Assembly (NCBI GenBank): GCA_000686145.1
Contig: JMMB01000007.1
Coordinates: 2,728,001-2,792,000 of the forward strand
DNA: 64,000 nt
Source: Peptostreptococcaceae bacterium VA2
GTDB lineage: Bacteria; Bacillota; Clostridia; Peptostreptococcales; Peptostreptococcaceae
Direction of reading: 5' to 3'
Below are positions 49,999 through 59,118 of this stretch, one piece after another. Numbering within the stretch: position 1 is the stretch's first letter; every line of letters starts with the position of its first letter. The position numbers and the translations under genes were made by a program. The notes below the pieces were generated by a model that saw only the letters and a list, made by a program, of their open reading frames with translations, did not search any database and was not told the DNA's origin.

Positions 49999-50786
49999 TA
50001 TTTATCACCTCTTACTATAGATTGTTTCTTATTCGATAGTAAAAGCAATCCTAAAACTGTAACAAACATTATAGTTGATAATGCGTTTATTTCAGGTTTT
50101 ATACCCCTTCTAGCCATTCCATAGATTTCTATAGAAAGATTACTAACTCCATTTCCTGTATTGAAAAAACTTATTATAAAGTCATCTACAGACATAGTAA
50201 ATGCAATTAAAAACCCTGATACTATTCCAGGTTTAATTTGAGGTAATATTACTTTTCTAAGGGCATACATTGGAGTTGCTCCTAAATCTAGAGCTGCTTC
50301 TTCTATATTTTGAGGCATTTGCTTTATCTTAGGAAGAACCGATAATATAACATAAGGTATATTAAACATTATATGGGATAAAAGCATTGTAGTAAAACCA
50401 AATTCAATGTTTATGAATGCGAATAAACTCATAAGTGCAACTGCTGTTACTATATCTGGATTTAATACTGGAAGATAGTTAACATTTAAAATCAACTTTC
50501 TTCGTTTTGATTTCATCTTTTGTATACCAATAGCACTAATAGTTCCTATAATTGTGGCTATCACAGATGAAAGTACTGCAACTACAATAGTATAATAAAG
50601 GGCACTCATAATACTTTCATTATGAATCAATCTTTCGTACCATTTGAAAGTAAATCCGCCCCAGCGAGCCATTGATTTAGAATCATTGAAAGAAAATACA
50701 ACTAGTGCAAATATTGGTGCATATAAAAATAAAAATACTAAAAATAAATATATATTACAAACACATTTCTTTAACTTTAAAATAAT
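49998..50786 (-). CDS. potC: Spermidine/putrescine ABC permease PotC (non-AUG start?)
   Basis: A binding-protein-dependent permease with the EAA loop EEAALDLGATPMYALRKVILPQ and six helices if the first is counted. An ATG at 50672 (MARWGGFTFKWY) would cut off the first helix. The same frame continues upstream through LYAPIFALVVFSFNDSKS and KKCVCNIYLFLVFLFLY, which is exactly what PotC proteins start with. It stays open to 50804, but contains no ATG, GTG or TTG there. Candidate starts are ATT at 50786 or 50783, with AAGG nine bases before 50786 and overlap with the potB end. The gene is functional only if a rare start is used, or has a mutated start. Confidence 0.75.
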   Translation of the reverse strand: MILKLKKCVCNIYLFLVFLFLYAPIFALVVFSFNDSKSMARWGGFTFKWYERLIHNESIMSALYYTIVVAVLSSVIATIIGTISAIGIQKMKSKRRKLILNVNYLPVLNPDIVTAVALMSLFAFINIEFGFTTMLLSHIMFNIPYVILSVLPKIKQMPQNIEEAALDLGATPMYALRKVILPQIKPGIVSGFLIAFTMSVDDFIISFFNTGNGVSNLSIEIYGMARRGIKPEINALSTIMFVTVLGLLLLSNKKQSIVRGDK

Positions 50787-51613
50787 AACCCACCGCCTTC
50801 TTTGTCAGATTCATCTTCGAATTTAGACATAACAGCCATAGATATAAGTATTACTATCATCATAAATATAGATACTGCAGACCCAAAGTTCCAATCACCT
50901 ACTGTTGTGAATTGTTGTTCTATCAAATCTCCAAGTAGCATAAACTTTCCTCCACCTAACAGTCTTGATATTGCAAATGTAGTAACAGCTGGCATAAATA
51001 CCATTGTTATTCCAGATACAACCCCAGGCAAACTAAGAGGGAATATGACTTTAGTGAATACTTGCAAACTGTTAGCGCCTAAATCACGCGCTGCATTAAC
51101 TAAATCATCATCCATTTTTGATAATGAAGTGTATATTGGTAAGACCATAAATGGTAAAAAATTGTAGACCATACCAAGCAGTATTGCAAAATTAGTATAT
51201 AATATTGCTACTGGCTCTACTCCAAATATACCTAAGAATGAATTTAGCAATCCGTTTTTACCAAGTATAGCTACCCATGCATATGTTCTTAAAAGAAAAT
51301 TCATCCACATAGGAAGTATAAATAGTAATATCAACGTTCCTCTTTTACTTATATGTGCTTTTGAAATTATATAAGCTACTGGGTATCCGACTATAAGGCA
51401 TATTAAAGTTGATACTCCAGCTAATAAAATAGATCTAAAGAATACTTTTAAGTATATAGGATCCATTAATTCTTTATAGTTTGCTAAAGAAAATACTTGT
51501 TTTCCATCTACTTCTACTGTAAAACTAAAAATTAATACTAATATTAAAGGGATTATTATAAATATTGCACTCCATATAACATATGGATATGCTAAGATAG
51601 ATTTTTTCTTCAT
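50777..51613 (-). CDS. potB: Spermidine/putrescine ABC permease PotB
   Basis: A 278-residue inner-membrane permease with six helices. The N-terminus has the usual YPYVIWSAIFIIIPLILVLIF helix, and the EAA loop NAARDLGANSLQVFTKVIFP couples to PotA. The ATG at 51613 follows GAAAAAC-type sequence one base after the potA stop, so translation is coupled. Its 3' end overlaps the inferred start of potC. Confidence 0.93.
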   Translation of the reverse strand: MKKKSILAYPYVIWSAIFIIIPLILVLIFSFTVEVDGKQVFSLANYKELMDPIYLKVFFRSILLAGVSTLICLIVGYPVAYIISKAHISKRGTLILLFILPMWMNFLLRTYAWVAILGKNGLLNSFLGIFGVEPVAILYTNFAILLGMVYNFLPFMVLPIYTSLSKMDDDLVNAARDLGANSLQVFTKVIFPLSLPGVVSGITMVFMPAVTTFAISRLLGGGKFMLLGDLIEQQFTTVGDWNFGSAVSIFMMIVILISMAVMSKFEDESDKEGGGLLF

Positions 51614-51614
51614 G

Positions 51615-52658
51615 TTAGTTTTTCTCTTTTCTCATTATATGGATATCTTCTGGATATATATCCATACCTAGTTGTGAACCAACTTCTGCATTTTTAGTGT
51701 TATGAAGTATCCACTTTCTATCATTTTCTTTCACTTCTATCTCGTAGTGAACTCCTTTAAATACTGTAGATGTAACTATTCCCTTTAACATGCCGTGTTG
51801 TGGTTCAACCATTTTTATATCTTCTGGTCTTATTACAACTTCAATATTTTCATTTTTTTCAAAACCTTTATCTACACAATCAAACTTAGTGTTACAAAAC
51901 TCTACTTTAAAGTCTTCATGCATTATTCCATCAAATATATTACTTTCTCCTATAAATCTAGCTACAAATGAATTTTCAGGTTCATTATATATATCTTGCG
52001 GACTTCCCATTTGTTGTATTTTACCTTTATTTATTACTATTATTGTATCTGACATGCTAAGAGCTTCTTCTTGGTCATGAGTTACAAATATAAATGTTAT
52101 TCCAAGTTTTTGTTGCATTCTCTTTAACTCTAATTGCATTTCTTGTCTTAATTTTAAGTCCAAGGCTCCTAAAGGTTCATCTAATAAAAGAACTTTTGGT
52201 TCATTAACTAAAGCTCTCGCTATCGCTATTCTTTGTTGTTGACCTCCACTTAAAGAATCAACTTTTCTATTTTCTTTGCCTTCTAGTGCAACTAGCTTTA
52301 ACATTTCTCTTACTTTTTTATCTATTTGATCTTTAGGCATTTTCTTTATTTTTAGTCCAAAAGCAATATTTTCATATACATTCATATGTGGAAATAAAGC
52401 ATACTTTTGGAATACTGTATTTACTGGTCTTTGATGTGGCGAAAGGTTGCTTATATTCTTTTCTTCAAATAAAACTTTTCCATCATCTGCATATTCAAAT
52501 CCAGCTATTATCTTTAATATCGTAGTTTTTCCACATCCACTTGGTCCTAGCAGTGTGAAAAACTCATTTTTCTTTATATCTAATGATAAATTATCTAAAA
52601 CTGTTAAATCATCATATGTTTTAGATAGATTTTTTAATTCTATTATATTTTCACTCAA
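51615..52658 (-). CDS. potA: Spermidine/putrescine ABC ATPase
   Basis: A 347-residue ATPase: Walker [10 protein letters not shown] (about 37-45), signature [15 protein letters not shown], Walker [14 protein letters not shown]-loop FVTHDQEEA, and a C-terminal TOBE regulatory domain from about 240. It energises polyamine import through PotBC. TTG start at 52658, with AGAGGTG eight bases upstream. Confidence 0.95.
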   Translation of the reverse strand: MSENIIELKNLSKTYDDLTVLDNLSLDIKKNEFFTLLGPSGCGKTTILKIIAGFEYADDGKVLFEEKNISNLSPHQRPVNTVFQKYALFPHMNVYENIAFGLKIKKMPKDQIDKKVREMLKLVALEGKENRKVDSLSGGQQQRIAIARALVNEPKVLLLDEPLGALDLKLRQEMQLELKRMQQKLGITFIFVTHDQEEALSMSDTIIVINKGKIQQMGSPQDIYNEPENSFVARFIGESNIFDGIMHEDFKVEFCNTKFDCVDKGFEKNENIEVVIRPEDIKMVEPQHGMLKGIVTSTVFKGVHYEIEVKENDRKWILHNTKNAEVGSQLGMDIYPEDIHIMRKEKN

Positions 52659-52675
52659 TTATTAACACCTCTTTC

Positions 52676-53215
52676 CTAAAATGACGGCGGGGTACTAACC
52701 CAAATTACTTTTGCAGTTGTTTTGCCTGCATTTGATATGTAATGATTCGCCCTTGGTTTAAAATAGAAACTTTCACCTTTTCTCACTTTATTTTTTTTAT
52801 CTCCTATATAAACATATACAGATCCCGTCAATACATAACCGAATTCCTCACCTTCATGAGGTTTTTCTTCTTTATATTGCCCACCTGGATATAGCGTTAT
52901 TATTACAGGTTCCATTTCATTTTTTTGAGAATTTGGTATCAACCATTTAAAAGTATATTTTAAATCTTCGTCCTCAGTCTCAAACATATCCTCTTTTGTG
53001 AATGAAATTCTTTCATCATCTATTTCATTAAAAAACTCCCTTAGATTTGTACCTAATATCTCAAGTATATCTATAAGGGTAGCGATGGATGGTGAAGTTA
53101 AATTATTTTCTAATTGAGATATAAATCCTTTTGATAATTCACATCTATTGGCCAGTTCTTCTTGAGTTAATTGCTTTTCTATTCTCATTCGTTTTATTTT
53201 CTCACCAATTTCCAC
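52676..53215 (-). CDS. XRE-cupin transcriptional regulator of the polyamine operon
   Basis: A 179-residue regulator, with helix-turn-helix at residues 5-60 (KIKRMRIEKQLTQEELANRCELSKGFISQLE) and a small cupin domain at the C-terminus (HEGEEFGYVLTGSVYVYIGD...KGESFYFKPRANHYISN). This PuuR-like design usually senses a small metabolite; the position as first gene of potABCD points to polyamines. The start is GTG 53215 with AGGAGG six bases upstream; the longer frame from 53254 would contain that ribosome site. Confidence 0.88.
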   Translation of the reverse strand: MEIGEKIKRMRIEKQLTQEELANRCELSKGFISQLENNLTSPSIATLIDILEILGTNLREFFNEIDDERISFTKEDMFETEDEDLKYTFKWLIPNSQKNEMEPVIITLYPGGQYKEEKPHEGEEFGYVLTGSVYVYIGDKKNKVRKGESFYFKPRANHYISNAGKTTAKVIWVSTPPSF

Positions 53216-53590
53216 AATTCCACCTCCTATTTTTTTGTTATTATAACTAAACAATATGTTTAAAATATGTAAACAACAAAACCTATTATATAAAATTTAG
53301 CACTATAATTCAAGGGTTTTTAAATATTTTTTTATTTTTTATTTATAGTGTTAATTCTAGTATTTTAAAGAGTTTGTACTAGTTATTCAATTATATGTGT
53401 TTATATTAATATTAAAAAAGTTTAGTATGTCTAATTTTTATAAATCAATTTTTAATTTATCTAAATTCCTTTTTATATTAATTTCATTTCACATTATTTA
53501 GAATTTATATAATCTAAACTAGCAAAATAAAGTTATAATTATAAATATAACCTCTACACAATGTAGATTTTTTATACTACATTATTGTAT
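53216..53590. promoter_or_regulatory. Pot operon promoter region with palindromic operator
   Basis: AAACAATATGTTT (53249-53261) is a near-perfect palindrome (AAACA-n3-TGTTT), and a related ATATGTAAAC (53265-53274) lies next to it. A TATAAT (on the minus strand at 53246-53241) stands beside them. I infer an autoregulatory site of the XRE-cupin protein. The rest of this stretch, up to the MATE terminator, is AT-rich with nothing else recognisable. Confidence 0.4.
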
Positions 53591-53625
53591 AAAAATAGCA
53601 CCTCTACAAAGAGATGCCATTTTTA
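53591..53625 (-). terminator. Intrinsic terminator of the siderophore-MATE transcript
   Basis: AAAAATaGCAcCTCT (53591-53605) pairs with AGAGaTGCcATTTTT with two mismatch or wobble positions and ends in a U-run on the minus strand; 28 bases after the MATE stop. Confidence 0.75.
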
Positions 53626-53652
53626 TATAATAATTATTAACTACATTTTATT

Positions 53653-54993
53653 TTATTTTATTTTGTTTTTAAATTCTTTTATTAAAAATAAAATCACTAT
53701 TATCACTGCAAGTATATCTGCTATTGGTTGTGATATCCATACTCCATCTAACTTCCATATTTTTGGTAAAATTAGAACTAATGGCGCTAATATTATAAAC
53801 TGTCTAAGTAAAGTTAAAAACATAGACTGCTTAGTTTTTCCCACCGATTGAAAATATACTGGACCAACTATAGCTATTCCCACGATAGGAAGTGCAAATA
53901 AATTTATGTTTATTCCTTTTATAGCTAGCTTTATAAGCTCTTCATCTTTGGTAAATATCCCTATGAAAAATTCCGGGAATATTTTAATAGCTAAAAATCC
54001 AAAAGTTAAAATTCCTATAGACATTATCATAGCTAAAATTAGCGTTTTTTTAGCTCTATCATGTTGTTTAGCTCCATAGTTATAGGCTATTATAGTTTGC
54101 ATGCCTTGACTTAATCCAAATACAGGCATCATAAATAAAAGCACTATAGATGTTATTGCCGTCATAGCTCCTATAGCAAGATCCCCTCCATATACTTTAA
54201 GTGCCGTATTTGACAATACGTGTATTAAACTAGTTGTAAGTTCCATAGCAAAAGGTGCTAATCCTACTGTAATAATAATTTTTACTATTTTAAAATCTAG
54301 CTTAAGGTTATGCTTGTGTAATTTTAAACTAGATTTACCTTTTATAAAGTAAGTAAATACCCATATAGATATTATTATCTGAGATATTACAGTTGCTATA
54401 GCAGCACCTTTTATACCTAGTCCAAAAACAAATATAAATATCGGGTCTAAAATAAGATTTAGTATACATCCTACTACCATAGTTTTGGCTGCTAACTTAG
54501 GATTTCCTTCCGACCTTATAGCATTGTTCAAAGAAAATGATATTAAATTAAATGGAGTTCCTATATAAATAATACCTATATAATCTCTTGCATAAGAAAT
54601 TGTATGTTTACTTGCTCCAAACAAATAAAGTATATTATCCATAAATAAAGTTCCAACTATCATTATTATCAAGGATATAATAATAGCTAGTACAAAGGTG
54701 TTTCCTAAAACTTTCTCAGCTTCATTTTTATTGCCTTCGCCAAGTTTTATAGATATATTGGTACTTCCTCCAACTGCAATTAATACTCCAAAGCCTACTA
54801 TTAATGTAAATATTGGCATAGTTACTCCAAGACCTGATATAGCTAAAGCTCCTACCCCTTCAATAGATCCTATAAATGCTCGATCCACAGTATTATATAA
54901 GGAAGTAACCATCATTGCAATTATTGCAGGTATTGAGTATTTTATTAGTAAAGTCTCTATTTTTTCACTTTTTAAAGCCTCTTGATTTTCCAT
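53653..54993 (-). CDS. MATE-family efflux transporter
   Basis: A 446-residue protein with 12 predicted helices in two halves, beginning with EKIETLLIKYSIPAIIAMMVTSLYNTVDRAFIG, the usual MATE start. These antiporters export drugs or metabolites using Na+ or H+. It follows the siderophore ATPase gene by 11 bases, so it is iron-regulated with it. It may export a siderophore, a heme intermediate or a toxic analogue; that is an inference from position. Confidence 0.9.
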   Translation of the reverse strand: MENQEALKSEKIETLLIKYSIPAIIAMMVTSLYNTVDRAFIGSIEGVGALAISGLGVTMPIFTLIVGFGVLIAVGGSTNISIKLGEGNKNEAEKVLGNTFVLAIIISLIIMIVGTLFMDNILYLFGASKHTISYARDYIGIIYIGTPFNLISFSLNNAIRSEGNPKLAAKTMVVGCILNLILDPIFIFVFGLGIKGAAIATVISQIIISIWVFTYFIKGKSSLKLHKHNLKLDFKIVKIIITVGLAPFAMELTTSLIHVLSNTALKVYGGDLAIGAMTAITSIVLLFMMPVFGLSQGMQTIIAYNYGAKQHDRAKKTLILAMIMSIGILTFGFLAIKIFPEFFIGIFTKDEELIKLAIKGININLFALPIVGIAIVGPVYFQSVGKTKQSMFLTLLRQFIILAPLVLILPKIWKLDGVWISQPIADILAVIIVILFLIKEFKNKIK

Positions 54994-55004
54994 TTTTTCA
55001 CCAT

Positions 55005-55787
55005 TTATACCATATCATAAGTTATACATACTGGCCTTTGAGTTCTAGGGTCTTTAACTATTTCTGCATCTATATTAAATAATTCCCTAAGATTTTCTTT
55101 TGTCATAACTTTATCCGCACTACCTTCACAAACTACACTTCCTTTTTTAACGCCTATCATATGGTCTGCAAATCTAGCTGCATTATTAAGTTCATGTATA
55201 ACCATAACTATGGTTCTTCCTTCTTTTTTGTTTAAGTTCTCTAACAACTTTAATATTTCTAATTGATGAGCCAAGTCTAAATAAGTTGTTGGTTCATCTA
55301 ATAAAAGTATATCTGTTTCTTGAGCTAGGGCCATAGCTATCCAAGCTCTTTGTCTTTGACCTCCTGATAAATCATCAATATCTCTATCTTTAAATTCAAG
55401 TATTCCCGTTACTTCTAAAGCCCATTTTACTATATCTTTATCTTCTTTCTTAGATTTTCCAAATCCACTTTGATGAGGAAATCTTCCATAAGATATAAGT
55501 TCCTCTACAGTTAATCCACTTGGGGCTTGAGGACTTTGAGGAAGTACTGCCATCTCTTTTGCAAGATCCTTTGGATTTTGGGTATGAATGTCTTTTTCAT
55601 TCACATAAATATTTCCACTTTTAGGATTTATAATTCTACCTATAGTTTTTAATATTGTAGATTTACCACATCCATTTGCTCCAATTATAGTAGTTATCTT
55701 ACCTTTAGGTATACTTAAATTCAGATTTTTTACAATATCTATATTTCCATAACTTATGTTCAAATTTTTTGTAGTTATACAGTTCAT
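55005..55787 (-). CDS. Siderophore ABC transporter ATPase (FecE/FepC-like)
   Basis: A 260-residue ATPase: Walker A GANGCGKST (about 37-45), Q-loop VLPQSPQAPSGLTVEEL, signature LSGGQRQRAWIAMALAQ, Walker B LLLDEPTTYLDLAHQ, H-loop MVIHELNNA. The TTYLDLAHQ ending is typical of iron-siderophore importers. Start ATG 55787, eight bases after AGAGG; the ATG at 55793 is too near the ribosome site. Confidence 0.94.
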   Translation of the reverse strand: MNCITTKNLNISYGNIDIVKNLNLSIPKGKITTIIGANGCGKSTILKTIGRIINPKSGNIYVNEKDIHTQNPKDLAKEMAVLPQSPQAPSGLTVEELISYGRFPHQSGFGKSKKEDKDIVKWALEVTGILEFKDRDIDDLSGGQRQRAWIAMALAQETDILLLDEPTTYLDLAHQLEILKLLENLNKKEGRTIVMVIHELNNAARFADHMIGVKKGSVVCEGSADKVMTKENLRELFNIDAEIVKDPRTQRPVCITYDMV

Positions 55788-55802
55788 GCTCATTACCTCT
55801 TT

Positions 55803-56816
55803 CTAATTTGATAACATTAAATAAATAAAATATGGTACTCCTATTATAGAAACAACTATTCCTACAGGTATCTCTATAGGCGCTAATAAATTTCTTGAGA
55901 TTGTATCTGAAATCAACAGCATTAATGTACCTATAAGTGCAGCTGTTGGTATAAGTTTTTTATGCTTAGGCCCTACTAATTTTCTAGCTATGTGAGGTGA
56001 AACTAGTCCTAAAAATGAAATACTTCCAGCTACTGATGTTGCAACCCCCGATAGTATAACAGCATATATTATTAATTTTCTTCTTTCTCTCTCAACTTTT
56101 ATACCCAATCCAGTAGATATTTCATCACCTAAATTAAGTACGTCTAAATATCTTGCTTTATAAATAGTTAATATCATAAATAATAGTATAAAAGGTAGTA
56201 CTGCTATTACATATTTCCAACTAGTTCCCCATATGCTACCTGATGTCCATGCCATTACTCTATTAAATTCTTGTGTTGTAAACTTTAATTGGAATATTGT
56301 TAAAATAGATGTAAATGCTATATTTATACCTATCCCAATTAGTAACAATCTAGATGAGCTAATGCCATCTTTCCATGCAAGTATGTATATTAAAAATGCT
56401 CCACATAATGCTCCACAGAGTGCAACTATTGGCATTGTAAATATAGTCAAGTTGCTTATTCCGTCATACACATTTCCATTCATAAAATAAATATATATTA
56501 CCACGAATAGTGCTGCACCTGAGTTTATACCCAATATACCAGAGTCTGCTAAATCATTTTTTGTAACACCTTGAAGTATTGTTCCTGCTATTGCTAATGC
56601 ACTACCTACTAATATACCTATAACAATTCTTGGCAATCTCAATTTAAATATGGCAATTTCATAGTTTCTTTGCCCTTGTCCAAATAATGTTTTTATAACA
56701 TCTTCTGGACTTATTGCAAATGAACCTAAATTCAAGCTAATTAAAAATGTTATAAATATTAAAGCCAACAATATAACACTTATAAGTATAAATTTTTTAT
56801 TTTTATTTATCTTCAT
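55803..56816 (-). CDS. Siderophore ABC permease, FecCD family (second)
   Basis: A 337-residue permease with about ten helices. It has the family's hallmark LPRIVIGILVGSALAIAGTILQGVTKN near residue 65, and SGVATSVAGSISFLGLVSPHIARKLVGP in the coupling region. It starts 3 bases after the previous permease stop. Together the two permeases form a heterodimeric channel for ferric siderophore or a related chelate. Confidence 0.93.
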   Translation of the reverse strand: MKINKNKKFILISVILLALIFITFLISLNLGSFAISPEDVIKTLFGQGQRNYEIAIFKLRLPRIVIGILVGSALAIAGTILQGVTKNDLADSGILGINSGAALFVVIYIYFMNGNVYDGISNLTIFTMPIVALCGALCGAFLIYILAWKDGISSSRLLLIGIGINIAFTSILTIFQLKFTTQEFNRVMAWTSGSIWGTSWKYVIAVLPFILLFMILTIYKARYLDVLNLGDEISTGLGIKVERERRKLIIYAVILSGVATSVAGSISFLGLVSPHIARKLVGPKHKKLIPTAALIGTLMLLISDTISRNLLAPIEIPVGIVVSIIGVPYFIYLMLSN

Positions 56817-56819
56817 AAT

Positions 56820-57833
56820 TTATCTAGTTTCCTTTCTTACAAGATAGATAAACACCGGCACCCCTAAAAGTGCTGTTAATGAACCTATCGGGGTCTCATA
56901 TGGTGGATTTATCATCCTCGCAATAATGTCACTGTAAACCAATAATACTGATCCTAATACTAACGAACCCGGGATTATGTATTTATAGTCTGCTCCCACT
57001 ATTGCCTTTACAATTTGAGGTATTATAAGACCTACAAACACTATATTACCTGCTACGGCCACAGATGATCCTGCTAAAAGTATCACTATAATTAAACATA
57101 TAAACCTTACTAAATTAGTTTTTTGACCCAAACCTATAGCTACTTCTTCGCCTAAACTTAGTATTGTTATTTTTGGGGCCATTATCATAGATAAAATCGT
57201 GGTTGCTCCTCCAACTAAAAATAATAATTTAACGCCTTCCCACTTTGCACTTGTTAGTCCTCCTGAAATCCAAAAACTTAATTGCTGAGATAAATTAAAG
57301 TACATTGAAACTGCAGTTGCTAAAGAAACTAATAAAGTTCCTAGTGCCGTACCTGCTAATGCAAGTTTAACCGGATCTACTTTACCTCTTGATTTAGAAC
57401 TTACAAAATAAACTAATATACCGCTTATACTAGCTCCTAAAAATGCAAATAACATTAATTCAAAACTACCTAATTCAAATCCAGGTACTAACGTTTGTAA
57501 AACTAAAGCTATTGCTATTGTAAATGTTGCACCTTGAGTTATACCCATTACAGAAGGGTCTGCAATTGGATTCCTAGTTATACCTTGCATTACAGCTCCA
57601 GAAACTGATAAAAAACCTCCAACCAGTGCTGCAGCTAATGCTCTTGGCAATCTTATATCTTTAATTATGCTTGTATTTATATCAACATCTGATGATAGTA
57701 AGCTTTTTATAGTTGTAGAAAAACTTATATCGTTAGCTCCTAAAGATATAGATAATAATAGTCCTGATATAAGCATAACTAAACCTATAAGTACTAATAA
57801 AAATGCTTTTTTCTTTTTACTTATATTAATCAT
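56820..57833 (-). CDS. Siderophore ABC permease, FecCD family (first)
   Basis: A 337-residue permease with the conserved LPRALAAALVGGFLSVSGAVMQG and AGNIVFVGLIIPQIVKAIVG blocks and about ten helices. The start is ATG 57833, seven bases after GAGGAGG; seven earlier codons in the frame include the ribosome site. It lies after a partial terminator downstream of the binding-protein gene, which would let the binding protein be made in excess. Confidence 0.93.
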   Translation of the reverse strand: MINISKKKKAFLLVLIGLVMLISGLLLSISLGANDISFSTTIKSLLSSDVDINTSIIKDIRLPRALAAALVGGFLSVSGAVMQGITRNPIADPSVMGITQGATFTIAIALVLQTLVPGFELGSFELMLFAFLGASISGILVYFVSSKSRGKVDPVKLALAGTALGTLLVSLATAVSMYFNLSQQLSFWISGGLTSAKWEGVKLLFLVGGATTILSMIMAPKITILSLGEEVAIGLGQKTNLVRFICLIIVILLAGSSVAVAGNIVFVGLIIPQIVKAIVGADYKYIIPGSLVLGSVLLVYSDIIARMINPPYETPIGSLTALLGVPVFIYLVRKETR

Positions 57834-57928
57834 TTTTTTCCTCCTCAGTTTCAACTTTCTTTCAATAGCTTATTTTTATAAATATATTTAAATAATTTCA
57901 TCAACTTTTACTTTATTAATAATAAAAA

Positions 57929-57964
57929 TAGGTGTGAAAAATGTACAACATTATCCCACACCTA
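57929..57964 (-). terminator. Partial terminator between binding protein and permeases
   Basis: TAGGTGTG (57929-57936) pairs with CACACCTA (57957-57964); a U-rich stretch follows on the minus strand. The 20-base loop makes it only moderately strong, consistent with read-through into the permeases. Confidence 0.65.
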
Positions 57965-57973
57965 AATTATTAA

Positions 57974-58912
57974 TTATTTTATTAAAGCGTCTTTAATTGA
58001 TTCTAATAACATTTCTCTTCCTATTGGGTTATAACATTGTGTAAAGTATGGGCTAGCATCAAGTATAGTTATATTCCCGTCTTTTACTGCTCTTATTTTA
58101 GACCAAACACTGCTATTTTCTAAGTCTTTTTTATCAGAATCAGTAGCAATTGCTATTATGTGATCTGCATCTATTTTAGTTAATCCCTCCATAGTAACTG
58201 TTGGTAATGTTATATTATCTTGAGCTGGCATATTCTTTGGTCTAGTTAATTTCATATCGTCATTAATCACTGTTCCTATACCTGCATCACTAAATACCAT
58301 GAAGCTTCCTGAAGTAGATAAAACTGGCAAATATGACTTATTTCCATTTTTCTCTATTATTTCTTTACCTAATTTTTCTGCTTTTTCATCATAATTTTTT
58401 AACCATTTATTTGCATCTTCTTCTTGATTGAATAATTTTCCTATATCTATTAATTTATTTCTCCAATCATTTGCATAGTCTTTTACCATAACAACTGGTG
58501 CCATTTGTTTTAATTCATCATATATTTTTTCTTGTCTCTCATTCATTATTATTAAGTCTGGATTAACAGATAATATTGCTTCCATATCCATTGTGTCCAT
58601 CATAGAATTCCCAACTATTTTAGATCCTTCTAACTTATCAGCTATGTATGATGAAAATTTATCTGTTTGATAAGAATCTACGTTTGCAGTTGCAACAGGC
58701 TTATGACCTAATATTAGCAATTCTTCTGTAGACCCTGATATATCTACTATCTTCTTAGGATTTGCTGGTATCTCAACTTCTCCTTTTACACTTTGAACTT
58801 TTCTCATTTTATTACTTGAGCTTTCTTCTATATTTTTACTAGAGCATCCACTTAAAACACCTATCGCCAATATTGATGTTAAAAGCAAAGCTAATGATTT
58901 TCTTTTTCTCAT
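57974..58912 (-). CDS. Siderophore-binding lipoprotein
   Basis: A 312-residue class III substrate-binding protein. The signal ends at the lipobox LSGCSS (Cys23). Two lobes joined by a long helix follow: KKIVDISGSTEELLILGHKPVA, DMEAILSVNPDLIIMNERQ, and WLKNYDEKAEKLGKEII. The fold binds ferric siderophore, heme or cobalamin; the Fur-like operator upstream favours iron. ATG 58912 with AGGAGG upstream. First gene of the operon SBP-permease-permease-ATPase-MATE. Confidence 0.9.
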   Translation of the reverse strand: MRKRKSLALLLTSILAIGVLSGCSSKNIEESSSNKMRKVQSVKGEVEIPANPKKIVDISGSTEELLILGHKPVATANVDSYQTDKFSSYIADKLEGSKIVGNSMMDTMDMEAILSVNPDLIIMNERQEKIYDELKQMAPVVMVKDYANDWRNKLIDIGKLFNQEEDANKWLKNYDEKAEKLGKEIIEKNGNKSYLPVLSTSGSFMVFSDAGIGTVINDDMKLTRPKNMPAQDNITLPTVTMEGLTKIDADHIIAIATDSDKKDLENSSVWSKIRAVKDGNITILDASPYFTQCYNPIGREMLLESIKDALIK

Positions 58913-58945
58913 GAACTTTCCTCCTAATTGTTTTTTATTAATATT

Positions 58946-59000
58946 TGATATTAATTATCATTACTGTATCTTATTATATCATGTCTATCTAATTAGTCAA
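58946..59000 (-). promoter_or_regulatory. Promoter and Fur box of the siderophore operon
   Basis: On the minus strand TTGACT (59000-58995), 16 bases, TATAAT (58978-58973), then TGATAATTAATATCA (58960-58946). This matches the 7-1-7 Fur consensus TGATAATnATTATCA at 12 of 14 defined positions, placed over the transcription start. This is a textbook repressor position; iron control is inferred. Confidence 0.75.
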
Positions 59001-59069
59001 CATTTTTCATTGATTTTTTTATCAAAATGATAATATATTTTTGATATAAATTTATATAAATATAAAAAT

Positions 59070-59097
59070 GCTATGATGTATTTATTTACATCATAGC
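59070..59097 (-). terminator. Intrinsic terminator of the nag operon
   Basis: GCTATGATGTA (59070-59080) pairs perfectly with TACATCATAGC (59087-59097) around a 6-base loop, with A/T runs on both sides; 22 bases after the nagB stop. Confidence 0.85.
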
Positions 59098-59118
59098 CTT
59101 TTTATATTTATATTTAGG

